From assembly GCF_000293885.2 (NCBI RefSeq), contig NZ_CP010945.1, positions 1,260,001-1,324,000 of the forward strand: a DNA stretch of 64,000 nucleotides. Direction: 5' to 3'. Shown here piece after piece: positions 28,081 through 36,575 of this stretch (position 1 is the first letter of the stretch; each line of letters opens with the position of its first letter). This DNA comes from Pseudomonas fluorescens NCIMB 11764 (lineage in GTDB: Bacteria > Pseudomonadota > Gammaproteobacteria > Pseudomonadales > Pseudomonadaceae). A program made the translations under genes and the position numbers. The notes under the pieces were generated by a model. That model saw only the letters and a program-made list of their open reading frames with translations, searched no databases and was not told the origin of the DNA.

Positions 28081-28866
28081 ATGCGACGAGTTCGTGTGTG
28101 GGTTATGGGATTGACCTTTTTTACGTGTACCGCTCAGGCGCAAACGCCCGTGCCAGACGATCTGTTATTGGACAACGGCGCAGTTGGCAGTAGCAGTTCG
28201 GCTGCCAGCACTGAGGCCCGTGGTGTATTGCGGGCACGGGATCAGGCGATGCTCGCCAGTGAGTTGTCCGGGCGGATTGTCGAGTTGCCGTTCAGTGAGG
28301 GTGAGTCCTTCAAGAAGGGCGATACGCTGGCGCGTTTTGATTGTTCGGCCTATCAGGCGCAGCTCAATGCGGCGCAGGCGGCCAGCCGGGGAGCCAGTGA
28401 GGAGCTGGCTCACAACAAACAGCTGGCGGCGTTGAATTCGGTCGGGCGTTTCGAAGTGGCGCGGGCCGAGGCCCGGCTCAGCGAGACGCAGGCGCAATCC
28501 CAGGTGTATCAGGTTCAGGTCAAACGCTGCAGCGTGGTGGCGCCCTTTGACGGGCAGGTCGTCGAGCGAAAGGTCCAGCGTTATGAAAGCGTCGCCGCCG
28601 GTGCGCCGTTGCTGGATGTGGTCGACAACCGCACGCTGGAAATCCATTTGCTGGTGCCGTCGCGCTGGATGGGCAAGCTCAAGCCCGGCCAGACGTTCAG
28701 TTTTGTCCCCGACGAAACCGGTAAGCCGCTGGATGCTACGGTCAAACGGCTGGGCGCGCGAATTGACGAAGGCAGCCAGACCTTGCTGTTGGTCGCGACG
28801 CTACCCACGGCCTCAGGTCTGTTGGCCGGCATGAGCGGTACGGCGCGTTTCGCGGAGCTCAAGTGA
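28081..28866 (+). CDS. HlyD-type periplasmic adaptor, first of the giant-protein locus
   Basis: Secreted adaptor protein of 261 aa. A signal peptide (residues 1 to about 21, ending near TCTAQA) is followed by a lipoyl half (SELSGRIVELPFSEGESFKK), a short helical hairpin (about 95-140), the returning lipoyl half (VVAPFDGQVVERKVQRYESV) and a beta-barrel. It lacks a TM anchor, unlike the EmrA-type adaptor upstream. It overlaps the next gene by 4 bp, and the three genes 28081-32279 form one translation-coupled unit. Role inferred: part of an envelope-spanning export path. Confidence 0.86.
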   Translation: MRRVRVWVMGLTFFTCTAQAQTPVPDDLLLDNGAVGSSSSAASTEARGVLRARDQAMLASELSGRIVELPFSEGESFKKGDTLARFDCSAYQAQLNAAQAASRGASEELAHNKQLAALNSVGRFEVARAEARLSETQAQSQVYQVQVKRCSVVAPFDGQVVERKVQRYESVAAGAPLLDVVDNRTLEIHLLVPSRWMGKLKPGQTFSFVPDETGKPLDATVKRLGARIDEGSQTLLLVATLPTASGLLAGMSGTARFAELK

Positions 28867-30182
28867 ACGCTCCGGTCACTGGCGGTGCAGAGCAGGTATT
28901 TGCTCGCTTTCTTGACCTTGAACGCCAGACCCGCGCCGCGCGCAATCCGTCGCAACTGGCCTACAGCCTGGTCAATGACGCTCAGGCGCTGTTCGGTTTT
29001 CGCCATGCCGCGTTATTGATTGCCGGCAAGGTGCAGGCGGTGACGGGCGTCAGCGCCGTGGACCCGAATGCGCCGTTCGTGGCGTTCGTCGAGCAGGCGG
29101 TGGCGCAGTTGTTCAAGGGCGATGTGCTGAAAAAGGCGCGGGTGATTTCGCCCGATCTGCTCAACGAGTCTATCCAGGCGGACTGGCAAAGCCTGTCTCC
29201 CGCTCAGGTGTTCTGGCTGCCGTTGATCGATCATCAAGGTGACGTGTTCGGCGGCCTGTGGCTGGCCCGGGATTTGCCGTGGAACCCACCGGAGCAAGTG
29301 CTGCTGTCGCAACTCGGCGACACGTACAGCCATGCCTGGCTGGCGCTGCAGCCACGCAAACCCTGGCGATTGCGCTGGACCCGAAAGCGTCAGGTGGCTC
29401 TGCTTGCATTGCTGTTGCTCGGGCTGGCGATCCCGGTGCGCCAATCGGTGCTGGCGCCGGCGGAAGTGGTGCCATTGGGTGGCCGGGTCGTCGCGGCGCC
29501 GCTGGACGGGGTGATCGCCGAGTTCCTGGTCAAGCCCAACCAGACGGTGAAAACCGGCGACCTGCTGCTGCGCTTTGAGAGCACCACGCTCAAGGCTCAG
29601 GCCGATGTGGCCGAACGCGCCCTGGGCGTTACCGAAGCTGAATTGAAGGCCAATTCCCAGCGCTCGTTTGCCGATGCCGAGTCCAGTTCGAAGATTGACC
29701 TGCTGGCCGCGCGCGTCGAGCAAAAACGCGCCGAACGGGACTATGCCCGTGAGCTGCTCAAACGCAGCGAAGTGCGTGCCGAGCGCGACGGCATCGCCGT
29801 GTTCGCCGACGCCGAGCGCTGGACCGGTAAACCGGTGCAGACCGGCGAGCGGCTGATGGAAATCGCTGACCCGACCCAGGCCGAACTGCGCATCGAACTG
29901 GCCGTTGGCGATGCGATCTCTCTGGAGCCCGGCGCGCAAGTCGCGCTGTTCCTCGACAGCGATCCGTTGCAGCGACATCTGGCGCGGCTCGAGCGCGCGG
30001 CGTACGAAGCGCAACCCACGGCCGGCGGGCAGTTGGCATATCGACTCGATGCCAGTTTCGATCAGGCGCCACCGCGTATAGGCCTGCGCGGCACGGCGAA
30101 AGTCTTCGGTGATCGTGCGCCGCTGGCGCTCTATCTGCTGCGCAAACCCCTGGCCGGTTTGCGCCAGAGTGTGGGGCTGTAG
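28863..30182 (+). CDS. HlyD-type adaptor with N-terminal GAF-like cytosolic domain
   Basis: Membrane protein of 439 aa. Residues about 10-165 look like a cytosolic GAF domain (NPSQLAYSLVNDAQALFGF, FWLPLIDHQGDVFGGLWLAR). A single TM follows (about 180-200, VALLALLLLGLAIPVRQSVL), then a HlyD-like periplasmic arm with lipoyl halves (VAAPLDGVIAEFLVKPNQTV and ERDGIAVFADAERWTGKPVQ). GAF and HlyD together suggest a sensor-coupled or scaffold role. It overlaps the upstream adaptor by 4 bp and abuts the M50 protease gene directly. I know of no characterised example of this domain pair. Confidence 0.82.
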   Translation: MNAPVTGGAEQVFARFLDLERQTRAARNPSQLAYSLVNDAQALFGFRHAALLIAGKVQAVTGVSAVDPNAPFVAFVEQAVAQLFKGDVLKKARVISPDLLNESIQADWQSLSPAQVFWLPLIDHQGDVFGGLWLARDLPWNPPEQVLLSQLGDTYSHAWLALQPRKPWRLRWTRKRQVALLALLLLGLAIPVRQSVLAPAEVVPLGGRVVAAPLDGVIAEFLVKPNQTVKTGDLLLRFESTTLKAQADVAERALGVTEAELKANSQRSFADAESSSKIDLLAARVEQKRAERDYARELLKRSEVRAERDGIAVFADAERWTGKPVQTGERLMEIADPTQAELRIELAVGDAISLEPGAQVALFLDSDPLQRHLARLERAAYEAQPTAGGQLAYRLDASFDQAPPRIGLRGTAKVFGDRAPLALYLLRKPLAGLRQSVGL

Positions 30183-32279
30183 ATGAGCCTGCCAAGCCTG
30201 CGTGCGGACTTGCAGCTGACCCCCGCTTCACCGGCGCTGGACGGCTCGCCGCGCTGGACCCTGGCCGACCCGGTACGCGGTCGCTATTTCAAACTGGGCG
30301 TGGCGGCGATGCGCTTGCTGCGACATTGGTCCCTGGGCGATCCCGAGCAGGTTCTGCACGCCGCCAATCGCGAGCCGGGCTTGCCTTTGGGCGGCAGCGA
30401 TCTGGAGCAACTGCTGGGTTTTCTGCGCAGCCATGATCTGATCAGTGCCCTCGACCCGCAGCAGCGTGACAGCTACAGCCTGAAGGCCGCCGCCCAGCGT
30501 CAGACGCTGTGGCAGATTCTGTTGCATCAGTACCTGTTTTTCCGGATACCCCTTTGGCGCCCGGATGCGTTTCTCAATCGTGCCTGGCCCTGGCTGGCGC
30601 GCTTCGGCCCGCGAGTGCTGCGCTTCGGACTGCCGGCAACGCTGGGCCTCGGGGTGTTTCTGGTGTCTCGGGACTGGCAGCGATTTATCGCGACCTTCCC
30701 GCATTTGTTCAGCCTTGGTGGTGCGCTGGCCTTTGGCGTGGCGTTGTTTTTTGCCAAGCTGTGCCACGAATTCGGCCACGCATTCATGGCCAAGCGTGCG
30801 GGGTGTCGGGTGCAGAGCATGGGCGTGGCCTTCATGGTGATGCTGCCGATGTTCTACACCGACGTCAGCGATGCGTGGCGGGTCAATGATCGGCGTGCCC
30901 GATTGCTGATCGGCGCCGGTGGCGTGCTGGCCGAGCTGCTGCTGGCGAGCATCGCCCTGCTGGCCTGGTCGCTGTTGCCCGACGGGCCGGCGCGCACGGC
31001 GGCGTTCATGCTCGCCAGCGCGACCTGGATGACCACGCTGGTGATCAACCTCAACCCGTTCATGCGTTTTGACGGTTACTTTTTGCTCAGTGATTTCTGG
31101 GAGGTGGACAACCTGCAGGGGCGTGCCTTTGCCCTGTGTCGCTGGCACCTGCGTGAAACCCTGTTCGGCTATGGCGAACCGGCTCCGGAGCCGTTGTCGC
31201 CGAGCCTGCAACGACGTCTGTTGGTGTGGGGCTACGGCTCGTGGCTGTGGCGCGCCGTGCTGTTTTTCGGGATTGCGCTGGCGGTGTATCACTTGTTCTT
31301 CAAGCTGCTGGGCATTTTCCTGATGCTGGTCGAGCTGGTGTGGTTCATCTTTCTGCCGATCGTGCGCGAGTGGCGGGAGTGGTGGAGCCGGCGCGATCAA
31401 GCCTATGCGCCGCGGGTGTTGTTGAGTGCGTTGGGGCTGCTCGCCTTCGTGCTGTTTCTGGCATTGCCCTGGCGCAGTGCGGTGGAGTTGCCTTCGATGC
31501 TCGAGGCAGGGCGGGTCAGTGCGTTGCATGCGCCGGTGGCGGCGCGGGTCAAAGTGGTGAATGTGCACGATGGGCAAAAGGTCGCTCAGGGTGATGTGCT
31601 CATCGAACTGGAATCGCCGGACCTGGACTCGCGCCAGGCCATCGTGCGCCGTGAAATCCAGATCCAGCAATTGCAGATGCGCCGGCAGGCGAGTCGTAGC
31701 GAGACCGCGGCGGACGCGGGTATTGTCGAGCAGCGCCTGGCTGAAGCGGTGGCCGAATACCGTGGGTTGGCGGCCCAGCGCGAACGTTTGCTGTTGCGCG
31801 CGCCCCATGCCGGTAGCGTGCGTGATCTGTTGCCGCAATTGGCCGTCGGCCGCTGGCTGGCGACCAAGGAACCGCTGGCGCGGGTGGTGGAGGAAGGCGT
31901 GCGGTTGCGTGGCTATCTGGCCGAGGCCGAGTTGTGGCGTGTTGCGCCGGGTGCTCGCGGGCGGTTCATCGCCGATGACCCGATGCACTCGGCGATCGCT
32001 GTGCAACTCATTGAAGTCGACACCAACGGTGCGGCCTATGTCGATCAGGAAGCGCTGACGTCCGACCACCACGGGCCGATTGCCGTGCGCCGGGATCCGC
32101 AGCAACGGGCCGAGCCGGTGCAAGGGCAATATGGTGCGCGTATGAGCAGTCTCGATGAGGCGCCAACACCTGTGCAACCGTTGCGCGGCGTGGTGGTGTT
32201 GCAAGGGCGCGGCGAATCGGTGCTGGGTGTTGCATGGCGGCGCATGGCCGCGCTGGGTGTCAGGGAAAGCGGTTTCTAG
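30183..32279 (+). CDS. M50 (site-2-type) metalloprotease fused to a HlyD-like arm
   Basis: Polytopic membrane protein of 698 aa. An N-terminal PqqD-like/winged segment (about 1-110) precedes an M50 intramembrane protease core with zinc-binding HEFGH (His 195, Glu 196, His 199) and the third ligand in NPFMRFDGY (Asp about 297). Several TM segments follow to about 435, then a HlyD-like periplasmic part with a lipoyl half (HAPVAARVKVVNVHDGQKVA), a coiled coil and its return strand (RAPHAGSVRDLLPQLAVGRW). All catalytic residues are present. Likely partner of the two preceding adaptors; it may cleave an exported substrate or a regulator as export proceeds. Confidence 0.85.
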   Translation: MSLPSLRADLQLTPASPALDGSPRWTLADPVRGRYFKLGVAAMRLLRHWSLGDPEQVLHAANREPGLPLGGSDLEQLLGFLRSHDLISALDPQQRDSYSLKAAAQRQTLWQILLHQYLFFRIPLWRPDAFLNRAWPWLARFGPRVLRFGLPATLGLGVFLVSRDWQRFIATFPHLFSLGGALAFGVALFFAKLCHEFGHAFMAKRAGCRVQSMGVAFMVMLPMFYTDVSDAWRVNDRRARLLIGAGGVLAELLLASIALLAWSLLPDGPARTAAFMLASATWMTTLVINLNPFMRFDGYFLLSDFWEVDNLQGRAFALCRWHLRETLFGYGEPAPEPLSPSLQRRLLVWGYGSWLWRAVLFFGIALAVYHLFFKLLGIFLMLVELVWFIFLPIVREWREWWSRRDQAYAPRVLLSALGLLAFVLFLALPWRSAVELPSMLEAGRVSALHAPVAARVKVVNVHDGQKVAQGDVLIELESPDLDSRQAIVRREIQIQQLQMRRQASRSETAADAGIVEQRLAEAVAEYRGLAAQRERLLLRAPHAGSVRDLLPQLAVGRWLATKEPLARVVEEGVRLRGYLAEAELWRVAPGARGRFIADDPMHSAIAVQLIEVDTNGAAYVDQEALTSDHHGPIAVRRDPQQRAEPVQGQYGARMSSLDEAPTPVQPLRGVVVLQGRGESVLGVAWRRMAALGVRESGF

Positions 32280-32290
32280 GGAGAGCAGCG

Positions 32291-32785
32291 ATGGCGAATA
32301 CGGACTCCGTGGCGGTCGAGGGTTTGGTGGTGCGACCGTCGCGCACCAACGATGGGCCTTTTCTACACAGCCTCTATCAGTCGGCACGAGCGGATCTGCA
32401 ATGGATCGACGGCGAGCGAGAGGTCGTCGAACACGTGGTGTCCCAACAATTCCAGGTACAGGAACAAGGGCTGGAGGAGCACTTTCCCAATGCCATGCAC
32501 TACGTGATCGAAAAGCTCGGCACGGCCATCGGCGCGTTGACCACCGACTTTGGCCCCAATGAAATTCGCGTGCTGTACCTGGCGTTTCTCCCGCTGGCTC
32601 GCGGGCAGGGTTACGGTCGTGCAGTGCTGCAAGGCGTGCAAAAAGCCGCGCAGCAGATTCGCTGCCCGGTGGCCACGGTGGTCTGGGCCAACAATGCCCA
32701 TGCGCGCCAGCATTACCTGGCGCTGGGGTTTCAGGTTGTTGAGCGTAATCCGGCGGCGGAGCGGTTGGTGTGGTATCCCGTCTAG
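32291..32785 (+). CDS. GNAT-family N-acetyltransferase
   Basis: Predicted acetyltransferase of 164 aa in the Gcn5 superfamily. The acetyl-CoA loop is seen as LPLARGQGYGRAVLQGVQKA, followed by WANNAHARQHYLALGFQVVE, a standard GNAT C-terminal pattern. The ATG at 32291 is 11 bases after the M50 gene stop, so it is probably in the same operon. Its substrate is unknown; N-terminal or amino-sugar acetylation of a product of this locus is possible, inferred from position only. Confidence 0.85.
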   Translation: MANTDSVAVEGLVVRPSRTNDGPFLHSLYQSARADLQWIDGEREVVEHVVSQQFQVQEQGLEEHFPNAMHYVIEKLGTAIGALTTDFGPNEIRVLYLAFLPLARGQGYGRAVLQGVQKAAQQIRCPVATVVWANNAHARQHYLALGFQVVERNPAAERLVWYPV

Positions 32786-32799
32786 GCCTGTCGGCCTTT

Positions 32800-33111
32800 T
32801 CAGTTGAATGCGATGCAGAAGTAACCCAAGCCCGGATCGCGGCCCATGGCGGGGACCCGGGAGACAAAAATATCCTCCACTTGGCCCAGTGCCGGTAACT
32901 CCAGCGCGCACAATCCATCGACGAACTCCGTGGCTTGCAGGCTGTTGAGCTCGACTCGGAACGGCATGCGCTCGCTGTTTGGCATCCGCGATCGAGGCGT
33001 TTCCACCAGGCTTTCGATATGGATCGGCAGCTCACTGCCATCTGGCAGCCGCAGCGTGCGAGTCTTGCCCAGCAGCGTCTGGAAATGTTGGTGTTGAACC
33101 TGTTGCAGCAT
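32800..33111 (-). CDS. DUF6916-family protein
   Basis: Small protein of 103 aa matching the DUF6916 type: an N-terminal FQTLLGKTRTLRLPDG, a central FRVELNSLQATEFVDGLCAL, and a C-terminal beta part ending GYFCIAFN. Proteins of this family are regularly encoded beside tail-collar (microcystin-dependent-like) genes, as here, where it follows the tail-collar gene by 54 bases. Its molecular role is unknown. It is convergent with the GNAT gene, with 14 bases between. Confidence 0.75.
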   Translation of the reverse strand: MLQQVQHQHFQTLLGKTRTLRLPDGSELPIHIESLVETPRSRMPNSERMPFRVELNSLQATEFVDGLCALELPALGQVEDIFVSRVPAMGRDPGLGYFCIAFN

Positions 33112-33165
33112 GGCGTCACTCCCAAAAATGAAAGTGACCGGGGGGTGAATCCCCCCGGCCGAACC

Positions 33166-33753
33166 TCAACCGCGCGAAGGGAAAAGCCCCTCGAGGGCAA
33201 TGCTGAAGTTGAGCACCAGGAACGGGTTCATCGTGTCCATGGGCAGGCCGTTGCCTGCCGACGAGATTTCCCCGGTGACCGTCGTGGCTACACCCTTGAG
33301 GGGTACGGCTGCAGCACCTTGCTGATCGGAGTAGATGCTCGCCGAGCCCGGTCCGCCACCCGAAGCGCCGATGTACGAGTTGGTCGCGGTGGGAGTGGTG
33401 ACCGGGTTGCTCGCCGGGCTGGCCAGTTGCAGGGTGGTGGTGGCCGTCAGCCCGGAGAGGGCGTGGGTGTGATTGGGCAGGTTGGTGATGGTCGCGGTGA
33501 CGTTCTCGGTCCCGGAGAATTCGCCGATGACCCGTGGGGTCAGGTTCAGCCCGTTACCCATGCAAACAGGCATTCGGCCTTGCAGGTTGGGCAGCATGAA
33601 ATTGGTCGAGCCATTGCCGCCGAAGTTGACCCCCAGCAGCGCGAACAGTGCGTTGTATTGCTGGACGGAAAGCGTCTGGCCATTACACAAGGCCCAGCCG
33701 CTGGGCGCGTAGTTAAAGGCGAAAGGCTGAATTGTGCCGATGAATACTTCCAT
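33166..33753 (-). CDS. Tail-collar-domain protein (microcystin-dependent-protein family)
   Basis: Protein of 195 aa with the Phage Tail Collar fold at the N-terminus (MEVFIGTIQPFAFNYAPSGW and LCNGQTLSVQQYNALFALLG) and a Gly/Thr-rich, low-complexity middle (TNLPNHTHALSGLTATTTLQ). The NHTHALSG segment is typical of the MdpB group. No other phage gene is nearby, so this is a domesticated chromosomal gene and not a prophage remnant. No signal peptide is visible. It forms a two-gene minus-strand unit with the DUF6916 gene inside the giant-protein locus. Confidence 0.87.
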   Translation of the reverse strand: MEVFIGTIQPFAFNYAPSGWALCNGQTLSVQQYNALFALLGVNFGGNGSTNFMLPNLQGRMPVCMGNGLNLTPRVIGEFSGTENVTATITNLPNHTHALSGLTATTTLQLASPASNPVTTPTATNSYIGASGGGPGSASIYSDQQGAAAVPLKGVATTVTGEISSAGNGLPMDTMNPFLVLNFSIALEGLFPSRG

Positions 33754-33995
33754 AGTTCCTCATCCCTCAGGTTAGTTGTCTGGCGCGCTGCAAGGGTGGC
33801 CCGGACATCCAGGCCCATCGTTGCAATCAGCCGACTCCATTCATTTCCCTGGCTGAGTCACGCCAAGCCAGAGCGTAGTTGATGCGCATCACGGCCGAAT
33901 GTCGTTGGTCGCAAAGCCAGCATCGACGACGTCCGTGCGCCGTCCTACAGTGTTCATCAGGTGTTGTGGTCGGGGGCTCGTTTCAGGGGGAAGCA

Positions 33996-35567
33996 ATGGA
34001 GGCGCGCAGAGAAACACCGCTTGGCGGCACCCAGGAGCCGCACGCAGCGCCCGGCGTCTGGGCAATGGTTCAGCGCTGGTTGCGATGGGCGCAGGAGCAT
34101 TGGCTGTTGCCGATCCTGGCATTGGCGACGCTGGTGCGTTTCTACGACCTGACGGCGGCGGCCATCTGGGGCGACGAAGGGTCCAGCCTGCTGCTGAGCC
34201 GGTTTTCACTGACCGATATCTGGGTACACGCGGCGCACGACGTGCATCCACCGCTGTATTTCCTGCTGCTGCATGGCTGGGTCGAGTTGTTCGGCGAAGG
34301 CATTTTTTCGATCCGCAGCCTCAGCGCCTTACCTGGCATCGCCACGGTGTGGCTCGGCGTGTGGCTGATGGACTTGCTCGCCACGCGCCGTGCGGCGTTG
34401 CTGGCCGGTTTCCTGTTGGCACTGTTGCCCACGGCGGTGCGTTACAGCCAGGAAGTGCGCATGTATTCGTGGCTGGGATTGTGGCTGGTCGGCGCCACGA
34501 TTGCCTTGGTCTACTGGATAAGAAACCCGCATCGCACGCGATATCTGGTGGCGTATGCGCTGTTGATGACTGCCGCGTTCTACACCCATTACTTCGCGGC
34601 CCTGTGCGTGTTGTGCCACTGGTTGTATCTGGGGGTGATCCGCGTACAGCCGGGTTATCGATTGCGGCATATTCAACGCCCCGCTTGGTGGCTGGCTAAC
34701 GCGGCGATCGTGTTGTTGTACCTGCCGTGGATGCCGAGCCTGATCGATCTGCTCCAGCACATGGATCAGCTCAAGGCCAATGGCGACGTGGGTTGGGAAA
34801 CACCGGTCACGTTCGGCTCGTTGCCTTCGATGGTCTGGTCGTTCCTGATCCAGGACGATGGAGAAAACCTGCCGACGCTGCTTTTCATCGCACTGCCGCT
34901 GGCGTTGCCGGTCATTGCGGGCGTGGGGGTGGCGCGGGACCGCAGTGTCTTTCGTGGCAGTGTCCTACTGGCGATCTACACGGCGTTGCCGTTGTTGCTG
35001 GTGTTCGGGGTGTCGTTTATCACACCGGTGTTTATCGAGCGCTACCTGACGGCCTATGCGTTGGGACTGCCGATGATTATCGCGTTGGCGGTTGATCGAC
35101 TGTATTCAGGTTTTCGGGTTCTGGCCGTGACGGTGTTGGTGCTGTTCGTCGGCGTTGAGCTGATGGGCCTGAAGAACAACGCCACGGTGGACACCCGTGA
35201 TCAGATCAACGTCATGGTCGATTACGTCAACCAGCACTTCATGACCGGTGACCGGATCGTCACCAGCGATATGCTCTGGTACCTCAGTTACGTCTATTAC
35301 AATCGCACCGACACCCAGCCGTTGCTGTACACGCCGCCATTGCCCAATGGCGTTTCGAGCCGGCCGAATGCCTATGGTTTCGGCACGTTGGTGACCCGGG
35401 ACACATACCTCGACAGCCTCGACAGCTTGCCCAAGGGCAGCGGTCGGGTCTGGCTGATCGGCACCGTCGATGCGCCGGACGAGTTCGCGCCGTTGCCCGC
35501 TGGCTGGCAGCGTGTTGGCGAAACCCAGGCGGGCGGCGCCAATGCGCGCCTGTTCGTGCGGCAATGA
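33996..35567 (+). CDS. GT39-type polytopic glycosyltransferase (PMT/ArnT-like)
   Basis: Membrane glycosyltransferase of 523 aa of the dolichyl/undecaprenyl-phosphate-sugar type. Its first periplasmic loop has the acidic motif WGDEGSS followed by DVHPPLYFLLLHGWVELFGE, the layout of GT39/PMT-2 enzymes, and about ten TM segments follow before a soluble C-terminal part. Such enzymes transfer a sugar from a polyprenyl-phosphate carrier in the periplasm. The ATG at 33996 follows AGGGGG; the frame is open further upstream without a site. Located just before the sulfotransferase and the giant protein gene, it may glycosylate the latter, an inference from context. Confidence 0.83.
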   Translation: MEARRETPLGGTQEPHAAPGVWAMVQRWLRWAQEHWLLPILALATLVRFYDLTAAAIWGDEGSSLLLSRFSLTDIWVHAAHDVHPPLYFLLLHGWVELFGEGIFSIRSLSALPGIATVWLGVWLMDLLATRRAALLAGFLLALLPTAVRYSQEVRMYSWLGLWLVGATIALVYWIRNPHRTRYLVAYALLMTAAFYTHYFAALCVLCHWLYLGVIRVQPGYRLRHIQRPAWWLANAAIVLLYLPWMPSLIDLLQHMDQLKANGDVGWETPVTFGSLPSMVWSFLIQDDGENLPTLLFIALPLALPVIAGVGVARDRSVFRGSVLLAIYTALPLLLVFGVSFITPVFIERYLTAYALGLPMIIALAVDRLYSGFRVLAVTVLVLFVGVELMGLKNNATVDTRDQINVMVDYVNQHFMTGDRIVTSDMLWYLSYVYYNRTDTQPLLYTPPLPNGVSSRPNAYGFGTLVTRDTYLDSLDSLPKGSGRVWLIGTVDAPDEFAPLPAGWQRVGETQAGGANARLFVRQ

Positions 35568-35687
35568 GGCTGTAACGAAAGTTGCAGTTTCCCATCGGCT
35601 TAGCTTCGATTTGATATCAAAGCATCGCCGCTCATAAAGCCATTCATGGTCTACGCTCCGTCATACATAAAGGACTTATGATCAGGG

Positions 35688-36533
35688 GTGAAGGGATTGC
35701 ACACATTCCATTTTATTTCCGGCTTGCCGCGCTCGGGCTCGACCCTGCTTTCTGCAATCCTTTTGCAAAACCCGCGTTTCCATGCCGGCATGACCAGCCC
35801 CGTTGGCGCGCTCTTTTCCGGTGTCCTTGAACAGTGCAGCGCCGGCAGCGAGTTCGGCGCGGTGATCGACACCGATATGCGCCGCCGTCTGCTTCGCGGC
35901 CTGTTCGATTCCTATTACGCCGACAAGGCTGACAAACCGGTGGTGTTCGACACCAACCGCTTGTGGAGTTCGCGCCTGCCGGCGATCAGTGATTTGTTCC
36001 CTCAAGCGAGGGTGATTGCCTGTGTGCGCAATGTCGCCTGGGTCATGGACAGCATCGAACGTCTGTATCGCGCCAACCCATTCGAAAACACCAAGCTGTT
36101 TGGCGATGCGGTCGAACGCAATACGGTCTACAGCCGCTGCGAAACCCTGGCCCAGCGCAATCGCCTGGTCGGTTTTGCCTGGGCTGCGCTCAAGGAAGCC
36201 TATTACGGCGAGCACGCCGACTCGCTGCTGATCGTCGATTACGACCTGCTGACCCAGGCGCCTGACCGGGTGATGCGGCTGGTCTACGACTTCATTGGCG
36301 AACCCTGGTTCGAGCACGATTTCGACAACCTGGCGTATGACGCGCCGGAGTTCGATCAAGCCTTGGGTGTGTCGGGCCTGCACAAGGTCAAACCCAAAGT
36401 CGAGTTGCAGTCACGGCGCACGATCCTGCCGCCGGATTTGTTCAAGCAGTACGCCGAACTGTCCTTCTGGCTCGACGGCTCAGCCAGCGCCGCCAATGTC
36501 ATTCGTATGAAAGCCGATGCCGCGATCAGTTGA
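35688..36533 (+). CDS. PAPS-dependent sulfotransferase-family protein
   Basis: Predicted cytosolic sulfotransferase of about 281 aa. The 5'-phosphosulfate loop is at the N-terminus (SGLPRSGSTLL, residues about 11-21) and the 3'-phosphate region is likely VIACVRNVAWVMDSIERLYR. These are the two hallmark elements of the family that uses 3'-phosphoadenylylsulfate. The start is a GTG at 35688 or a TTG at 35697; no ATG is in frame. It ends 42 bases before the giant protein gene. An APS kinase that would feed it is encoded 8.5 kb downstream, after that gene and the TolC-like gene. The acceptor is unknown. Confidence 0.85.
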   Translation: MKGLHTFHFISGLPRSGSTLLSAILLQNPRFHAGMTSPVGALFSGVLEQCSAGSEFGAVIDTDMRRRLLRGLFDSYYADKADKPVVFDTNRLWSSRLPAISDLFPQARVIACVRNVAWVMDSIERLYRANPFENTKLFGDAVERNTVYSRCETLAQRNRLVGFAWAALKEAYYGEHADSLLIVDYDLLTQAPDRVMRLVYDFIGEPWFEHDFDNLAYDAPEFDQALGVSGLHKVKPKVELQSRRTILPPDLFKQYAELSFWLDGSASAANVIRMKADAAIS

Positions 36534-36575
36534 TCGCGGCGTTTTCGTTTACGCAGCAAAAACGTTCGAGTCCGG

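Noticed and set aside
30228..33200. Minus-strand frame of 990 codons opposite the M50 gene
   Set aside because: It lies antisense to three well-supported genes with recognisable domains and has low-complexity, Arg/Gln/His-rich sequence typical of high-GC shadows.
33166..33753. Prophage remnant
   Set aside because: Only a tail-collar fold is present, next to DUF6916, with no integrase, capsid or lysis genes; the microcystin-dependent-protein family is chromosomal in many bacteria.
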